A DNA stretch of 10,133 nucleotides, taken from contig JACQEC010000189.1 of the NCBI GenBank assembly GCA_016200765.1, positions 1 through 10,133 of the forward strand, written 5' to 3'. Under the pieces are notes generated by a model that ran no database searches, was not told the DNA's origin, and saw nothing but the letters and a program-made list of their open reading frames with translations. The position numbers were made by a program, and so were the translations under genes. Of the stretch, positions 5,970-10,133 are shown piece by piece (position 1 is the first letter of the stretch; every line of letters starts with the position of its first letter). Source of the stretch: Chloroflexota bacterium. Its GTDB lineage: Bacteria > Chloroflexota > Anaerolineae > JACRMK01.

Positions 5970-7117
5970 ATGTCCTTCGATCTGACCCGCCGCAACCTGT
6001 TCAAGAAGACCGGCATCATCGCGCTCGGCGCGCTGGCGTGGCCGGCGTGGATGCCGCGCATCGCGCTGGCCGCCAAAGACGCGCCCCTGAAGGGCGATAC
6101 GCTCGTCTGCATCTTCCAGCGCGGCGGCATGGACGGCCTCAACGCCGTCGTGCCGCACGGCGAGAAGGCCTACTATGCCGCGCGTGACGCGCTCGCCATC
6201 CCCCAGCCTAAAGTCGGCGACGCCCAAGCCGCGATTGATCTCGACGGCTTCTTCGGCCTGCACCCGAACCTGCGCCCGTTCAAAGACCTCTACGACGCGC
6301 GCGCGCTGGCGATTGTCCATGCCGCCGGATCGCCCGACCCCAGCCACTCGCACTTCGACGCGATGGACTATATGGAGCGCGGCACGCCCGGCGAAAAGGC
6401 CATCCCCACCGGCTGGCTGGCGCGCCATTTGCAGGCGACCGCCTCCCGCACACAGTCGCCCTTCCGCGCGGTGGGCATGGGCTCGATGCTGCAAGCCGCC
6501 CTGCGCGGGCCGGTGCCGGCCACCGCGCTGCAGAGCATCGCCGACTTCCATCTGCGCGGCGGCGGCGCGGAACTCAAGAACTTTCAGGCCAGCCTCGCCT
6601 CGCTCTACAGCGGCAGTGACCTGATCGAGATGGAAGCTGGGACACGCACGCGACGCAGGGCGGCGTGGAGGGTGGCGAACTGCCGCGCCTCTTGCAGGAG
6701 TTCTCGCAAGGCATCAGCGCGTTCTACGCGGACATGCAAGACTATATGAAGAAGATCACGCTGGTTAGCATGTCGGAGTTCGGGCGGCGCTTGCAGGAGA
6801 ACAACAGCAAAGGCACCGACCACGGCCACGGCAACGTGATGTTCGTGCTGGGCGGCAGTGTGAACGGCGGCAAGGTCTACGGCGACTGGCCGGGCCTGGA
6901 GAAGAACCAACTCTACGGCCCCGGCGACCTGAACGTGACGACCGACTTCCGCGACGTGCTGGGAGAGATTCTGAAGAACCGGCTCGGCAACGCGAACCTG
7001 TCCGCCGTCTTCCCGAATTACCCCAACTTCAAGTTCCGCAACCTGACCGCGCCGCTGACGGCGCAGAACAACCTGCCGTCGCTGGCGGAGCGCGTGAGGT
7101 TGGGCGTGGCGGCGTAG
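5970..7117 (+). pseudogene. DUF1501 family exported protein, frameshifted with probable internal deletion
   Basis: The gene starts well: AAGGAG at 5957-5962, 7 nt before the ATG, and a twin-arginine-like signal (LTRRNLFKKTG) with a likely ALA cleavage site near residue 34. Family motifs follow: FQRGGMDGLN (49-58, metal-binding region of this alkaline-phosphatase/sulfatase-like fold), and DPSHSHFDAMDYMERG. The frame is good to about residue 222 (SGSDLIEMEA), then reads Arg-rich nonsense to a stop at 6747-6749. From 6638 another frame carries the rest: WDTHATQGGVEGGELPRLLQEF, then SEFGRRLQENNSKGTDHGHGN and a normal C-terminus to TAG at 7115-7117. In family members the SGSDLIE-like and GWDTH motifs are normally separated by several tens of residues (about 60-90). 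Here they abut, so a deletion whose length is not a multiple of three seems to have joined them near 6630-6637. It could also be an assembly error. Without repair the protein loses part of its metal site. Confidence 0.85.
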
Positions 7118-7124
7118 GTCGTTC

Positions 7125-7183
7125 GCGCGTTGTGCGTTGACGCGTTTTGACGACCCCGCGAACCACGCCAACGCACAACGCGC
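7125..7183. repeat. 15-bp inverted repeat after the DUF1501 gene
   Basis: GCGCGTTGTGCGTTG (7125-7139) is perfectly complementary to CAACGCACAACGCGC (7169-7183), with a 29-nt spacer. It begins 8 nt after the DUF1501 stop, so it could form a 3'-end hairpin on the transcript. There is no U-tract. It also belongs to the ACGCG-rich repeats of this gap. Confidence 0.6.
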
Positions 7184-7375
7184 TCACACGCAACGCGCGC
7201 CAACGCCCAGCAAGGGCGAAGCCGCGCGCGAGCGACTTGCTCATTCACGCGGTGATTCGTCTGTCTCACCTGACGCCGCTTCGCCCCTACGTCGCTACGT
7301 CGCCCGCCGAAGCAGGTACGCCCGTTCGCGGCTCGGGGCATACTCGGAACGCGCTCACGCGCAACGCGCCAACGC
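7177..7375 (+). repeat. Direct repeat pair, AACGCGCTCAC(A/G)CGCAACGCG
   Basis: The 21-mer at 7177-7197 recurs at 7348-7368 with one mismatch; both copies then reach CCAACGC after a 2-nt length difference. Similar text (TTCACGCGCCAACGC) appears again around 8448-8464, at the start of the mannosyltransferase gene. These look like degenerate copies of one small repeat family. Confidence 0.6.
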
Positions 7376-7397
7376 ATATCGCGCCGCCTCCCCACTA

Positions 7398-7406
7398 TGC
7401 TATAAT
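7398..7406 (+). promoter_or_regulatory. Extended -10 promoter of the ABC/mannosyltransferase operon
   Basis: TGCTATAAT is a perfect extended -10 (TGn plus TATAAT at 7401-7406). No -35 match lies 16-18 nt upstream, as is usual for extended -10 promoters. Transcription would begin about 7 nt downstream, at 7413-7414, which is the GTG start codon of the ATPase. Confidence 0.7.
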
Positions 7407-7413
7407 CCGCCTC

Positions 7414-8424
7414 GTGCCCATCATTCAGGTCGCCCACCTGACCAAGACGTTTCAATTGAAGGTGAAGCCCGCCGGATTGCGCGGCTCGCTGGCCGCGCTC
7501 ACGCGCCCGCAATACCGGCCGGTCGAGGCGGTGCGCGGCCTCTCTTTCGAGATTGACGAAGGCGAGTTGGTCGCCTTTATCGGGCCGAACGGCGCGGGCA
7601 AATCCACCACGCTGAAGATGTTGACCGGCCTGCTCTACCCGACCTCCGGCGAGGCGCATGTGCTGGGGCTGGCGCCGTGGAACGAGCGCGGCCAACTGGC
7701 CTTCCGCATCGGCTCGGTCTTCGGCCAGAAGTCGCAGTTGTGGTATCACCTGCCGCCCAGCGATACCTTCGACCTGTTCGCCAAAATCTACGAGTTGGAC
7801 GAGCGCGCCTACCGCTCGCGCCGCGCGCAGTTGATCGAGACGTTCGCCATCCGGGAGTTCCTCGACACGCCGGTGCGCCGCCTGTCGCTGGGCGAGCGGA
7901 TGCGCTGTGAGATCGTCGCCTCGCTGTTGCACCGCCCCACCGTCATCTTCCTCGACGAGCCGACTATCGGGCTGGACGTGGTGAGCAAACAACAGATACG
8001 CGCCACCCTCAAACAACTGAACGCCGACGAGCGGGTGACGATCATCCTCACCTCGCACGACGCCACCGACGTGGAGTCCATCTGCAAGCGTGTGGTCATC
8101 ATCAACCATGGTCAGGTCATCTACGACGACCGCGTCTCGCGCCTCAAGCGACAGCACCTCACGCGCAAGACGATTGACGTGCGCTTCGCCGGCGAACTGA
8201 CCGTGCCGTTCGCGCTGGCCGGCGCGCAGGTCGTCAAGCAGTCGCAGTACGGCGTCAAATTGGAGTTCGACAGCCGCGAGCGCTCCGTCGAGGAGATTAT
8301 CCAGCGCATCCTCGCTAGCGGCGACGTGGAGGACATCAACATCGCCGGGCCGAGCATGGAGGAGATCATCCGCGAAATTTACTCGGCGGCGGAAAGCCCC
8401 GCAACGGATCAGGCGAACCGTTGA
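7414..8424 (+). CDS. ABC-2 type exporter ATP-binding protein (COG4586-like)
   Basis: The product has 336 residues, starting at GTG (VPIIQVAHLTKTFQLK). It has all nucleotide-binding elements: Walker A GPNGAGKST (57-65), a Q-loop region with FGQKSQLW (103-110), signature LSLGERMR (157-164), Walker B VIFLDE (177-182), D-loop GLD (186-188) and the switch His in LTSHD (H215). The insertion RGSLAALTRPQYRPVEAV before the core and the FGQKSQLWYHLP stretch are typical of the COG4586 subfamily, which works with two ABC-2 permeases (COG4587 and COG3694). A C-terminal domain of about 90 residues follows. A longer frame back to 7147 exists, but its extra 89 residues are translated repeats and would start upstream of the promoter. 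There is no ribosome binding site, in line with a leaderless message. The stop overlaps the start of the next gene (TTGA). The exported substrate is not known. Confidence 0.93.
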   Translation: MPIIQVAHLTKTFQLKVKPAGLRGSLAALTRPQYRPVEAVRGLSFEIDEGELVAFIGPNGAGKSTTLKMLTGLLYPTSGEAHVLGLAPWNERGQLAFRIGSVFGQKSQLWYHLPPSDTFDLFAKIYELDERAYRSRRAQLIETFAIREFLDTPVRRLSLGERMRCEIVASLLHRPTVIFLDEPTIGLDVVSKQQIRATLKQLNADERVTIILTSHDATDVESICKRVVIINHGQVIYDDRVSRLKRQHLTRKTIDVRFAGELTVPFALAGAQVVKQSQYGVKLEFDSRERSVEEIIQRILASGDVEDINIAGPSMEEIIREIYSAAESPATDQANR

Positions 8425-9704
8425 GCGTTACGGGTTCCGCGTTCACGCGTTCACGCGCCAACGCACCAACGTTGTTTGTTGACGCGCTCTGGATCGTCGC
8501 GCTTTACGCGCTGTGGCTGGCCGCGGCCTACACGCTGAACGCGCTGACCACCGGCGCGCGCACGCCGCAAGCCATCTTCGAAGCGTGGGTGCGCTTCGAC
8601 GGCATCTACTTTCGCGCGATTGCCGAAGACGGCTACGACGCGGCCAGCCGCCTGATCCGCCCGGAGATCGGCTTCACCTATCTGACGGCCTTCTTTCCGC
8701 TGTTCCCGCTGGCCGTCCATCTGGCCGCGCCGCTGTTCAATGGCAACACCAGCGCGGCAACGATCCTCGTGCCGCAGGTTATAACGTACCTCGCGCTGGT
8801 GGCGCTGTTCCGGTTGGTCGCGCTCGACTTTTCGCGGCGCGTGGCGTGGTTCAGTGTGCTCTCGCTGATGACGTTCACGACCTCCATCTTCCTCATCTCC
8901 GGCTACTCGGAGTCGCTGTTCCTCCTGTTGGCGGTGCTCACCTTCTATGGCTACCGGCGCGGCCGCTTCGCAATGGCCGGCCTCACCGGCGCGCTGGCCT
9001 GCGCCGCGCGCATCGTCGGGCCGCCGCTGGTGTTCGGGGCGGTCTTGCTGGATGTCGCCGCGCAGAAGCGTGACGAGTGGCGAGTGACGAGTGACGCAAC
9101 AGCGCGACCAGAGTCCCGACTTGATTTTAGATTTCCGATTTTTGATTTGGGATTGGCAATCAAAAATCAAGAATCTAAAATTGAAGATGGTCACTCGTCA
9201 CTCGTTCGCCGCTGGCCGCTCGCCCTCATGCCGCTGGGCTTTGCCGCTTATGCCGCCTACCTGTGGTGGACGTTCGGCGACCCGACGCTGTTCCTCAAAG
9301 GGCACGCTTCGTCGGAGTGGCGCATCGGCTTTGACCTGACAGGCCCGCTCAAGGGCCTGCTGTTGCCGTTCTTCACGCTGGTCTTCCGCGACTGGTCGTC
9401 GGAGGTCTTCCGCGCCAACCTGTTTAACTCGCTCTTCTTCTACTTTGCCATCGGCATGATGATCTATGGCTGGCGCAAACTGCCCTTTGTCTATTCGGCC
9501 TATGCCCTGCTGGCGATCTTCACGCCGACGCTGACCGGCTCGTTGATCTCGATGCCGCGCTTCCTGCTCGTCTCGTTCCCGCTGTTCATCAGCATGGGAT
9601 TGCTGTTCGACGCCCACCCCCGCGCGCGCCTGTTGCTCGCGCCGCTGGCATTGTCCAGTCTGGCGGCGACAGTTCTGTTCTTCAGAACGGTGTTCCTTGG
9701 TTAG
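8421..9704 (+). CDS. PIG-V/GT76-like integral membrane mannosyltransferase
   Basis: The 427-residue product is a polytopic membrane protein. Recognisable family motifs are RFDGIYFRAIAEDGYD (58-73, with the D60-G61 pair expected at the catalytic site on the outer face), FFPLFPL (91-97) and SGYSESLFLLLAVL (160-173). These fit the PIG-V-type GT-C fold, which uses polyprenyl-phosphate-mannose as donor. Hydrophobic segments lie near residues 18-40, 86-105, 112-135, 141-160, 163-178, 184-212, 267-287, 306-325, 340-360, 364-382 and 387-425. Residues 218-262 (DEWRVTSDATARPES and following) are hydrophilic and encoded by an AT-rich inverted-repeat element, an insertion in a loop. The start is uncertain: TTG at 8421 overlaps the ATPase stop, but the first 15 residues look repeat-derived and a TTG near 8471 is possible. 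Its place inside an ABC-exporter operon suggests it modifies a lipid or glycan that the exporter handles. Confidence 0.86.
   Translation: MSVTGSAFTRSRANAPTLFVDALWIVALYALWLAAAYTLNALTTGARTPQAIFEAWVRFDGIYFRAIAEDGYDAASRLIRPEIGFTYLTAFFPLFPLAVHLAAPLFNGNTSAATILVPQVITYLALVALFRLVALDFSRRVAWFSVLSLMTFTTSIFLISGYSESLFLLLAVLTFYGYRRGRFAMAGLTGALACAARIVGPPLVFGAVLLDVAAQKRDEWRVTSDATARPESRLDFRFPIFDLGLAIKNQESKIEDGHSSLVRRWPLALMPLGFAAYAAYLWWTFGDPTLFLKGHASSEWRIGFDLTGPLKGLLLPFFTLVFRDWSSEVFRANLFNSLFFYFAIGMMIYGWRKLPFVYSAYALLAIFTPTLTGSLISMPRFLLVSFPLFISMGLLFDAHPRARLLLAPLALSSLAATVLFFRTVFLG
9070..9206 (+). repeat. AT-rich inverted-repeat element inserted in a coding sequence
   Basis: Outer arms CGAGTGACGAGTGAC (9081-9095) and its complement (9190-9204) are perfect over 15 bp. 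Inner AT-rich arms 9124-9147 and 9158-9181 match at 21 of 24, closing a 10-nt loop. The left outer arm lies in four tandem heptamers of GTGACGA type (9070-9097). The core is far richer in A/T than the gene around it. The mannosyltransferase frame passes through intact, as if the insert length were a multiple of three. Confidence 0.85.
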
Positions 9705-10133
9705 ACTGCTCTCGCTCACCAAGTACTTCGCCGTATTCCGCATCAACCTCTTACAGCAACTCGCCTATAGCGGCGAAGCCGTGGCGCGCAGTATCAGCAT
9801 GGCGCTGTTCATGGTCGTCTTCAGCGCGTTGTGGAGCACCGCCTACGCGGTCAGCGGGCGCACGGAACTGGCCGGCTATTCCCTGCCGGGCATCATCTGG
9901 TATCTGGCGATGACGGAAACGCTGATGCTGGCGCGCGCGCGGATACATATCGAAATCGGCGACGCGGTGAAGTCGGGCGACATCGCCTACTTCCTGAACA
10001 AGCCGTTCCACTACCCGCTCTTCCAGTGGGCGAACGCGCTCGGCACGTCGCTGGTGCGTTTTGCGATCAACTGCGTGGTGGGCGTGGTCGTCGTGCTGGC
10101 GCTGACGCGCACGGTTGAAGGCAGTCTGTCAGG
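9697..10133 (+). CDS. Partial ABC-2 type permease (COG4587-like), 3' end off the window
   Basis: The frame is open from TTG at 9697 to the right edge (145 residues). It reads LVRLLSLTKYFAVFRINLLQ, then hydrophobic segments (ISMALFMVVFSALW; LPGIIWYLAMTETLML) and the subfamily-type stretch EIGDAVKSGDIAYFLNKPFHYPLFQW, followed by a further membrane segment (RFAINCVVGVVVVLAL). The order short cytoplasmic N-terminus, two helices, a soluble VKSGDIAYFLNKP loop, then helices, is what COG4587 permeases show. It should pair with the ATPase encoded at 7414 and probably with a second permease (COG3694) beyond the window. The start overlaps the mannosyltransferase stop by 8 nt, so it is translationally coupled. 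No earlier in-frame ATG or GTG is available within a sensible distance. Confidence 0.88.
   Translation, partial: MVRLLSLTKYFAVFRINLLQQLAYSGEAVARSISMALFMVVFSALWSTAYAVSGRTELAGYSLPGIIWYLAMTETLMLARARIHIEIGDAVKSGDIAYFLNKPFHYPLFQWANALGTSLVRFAINCVVGVVVVLALTRTVEGSLS

Larger units (their letters stand above)
7118..7413. other. Repeat-rich intergenic region
   Basis: No gene is supported. The stretch holds a 15-bp inverted repeat (7125-7183), a direct repeat of AACGCGCTCAC-type sequence (7177-7206 and 7348-7375), a copy of the GCTTCGCCCCTACG palindrome core (7278-7291), and the promoter of the ABC operon at its right end. Frames that read through it encode Arg/Ala/Thr-rich peptide typical of translated repeats. 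Confidence 0.6.

Noticed and set aside
7147..7413. N-terminal extension of the ABC ATPase to 7147
   Set aside because: The added residues are translated repeats and precede the promoter; the homologous region starts at 7414.
7018..8157. A 379-codon minus-strand frame opposite the ABC ATPase
   Set aside because: Shadow of a gene with complete Walker A, signature and Walker B motifs on the plus strand.

Overview
This is a GC-rich bacterial window. I see no rRNA, tRNA or CRISPR array. The organism is probably an environmental member of the Chloroflexota or a similar lineage. That is an inference from the DUF1800/DUF1501 pair, the COG4586/COG4587-type ABC exporter next to a PIG-V-like mannosyltransferase, and the many short palindromic repeats; no marker gene settles it.

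Left part (1-3446, all minus strand). The left edge holds the 5' part of a lower-GC gene that looks like a repeat-built beta protein (4-fold beta-flower type). Next comes a compact three-gene operon, read right to left from a near-consensus sigma-70 promoter at 3419-3446. Its genes are a two-repeat NIPSNAP-like protein (2732-3376), a thioredoxin-fold protein fused to a large uncharacterised domain with a DGLPVVPPT motif (1142-2725), and a UGSC-family protein (585-1142). The last gene has an in-frame TGA exactly where the family places selenocysteine (U-G-S-C), with a 9-bp hairpin just downstream of the TGA. An ordinary gene caller would split or truncate it. The operon reads as an undescribed thiol/selenol redox system and is the most interesting item in the window.

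Middle (3447-7413). About 750 bp of non-coding, palindrome-rich DNA separates that operon from plus-strand genes. It holds REP-like GGGCGAAGC palindromes and a 272-bp element bounded by a perfect 20-bp inverted repeat (3752-4023). Then follow a Tat-exported DUF1800 lipoprotein (4205-5953), with a 36-bp tandem duplication just after its lipobox cysteine, and its usual partner, a DUF1501 protein (5970-7117). The DUF1501 gene is broken by a frameshift that appears to come with an internal deletion. A repeat-rich gap follows (7118-7413).

Right part (7414-10133, plus strand). Three tightly overlapping genes start from a perfect extended -10 promoter placed so close to the first GTG that the message is probably leaderless. 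They encode an ABC-2 exporter ATPase, a PIG-V/GT76-like membrane mannosyltransferase, and the first ABC-2 permease, which is cut by the window edge. The mannosyltransferase gene carries an AT-rich inverted-repeat element inside its coding sequence that keeps the frame open and adds about 45 foreign-looking residues.
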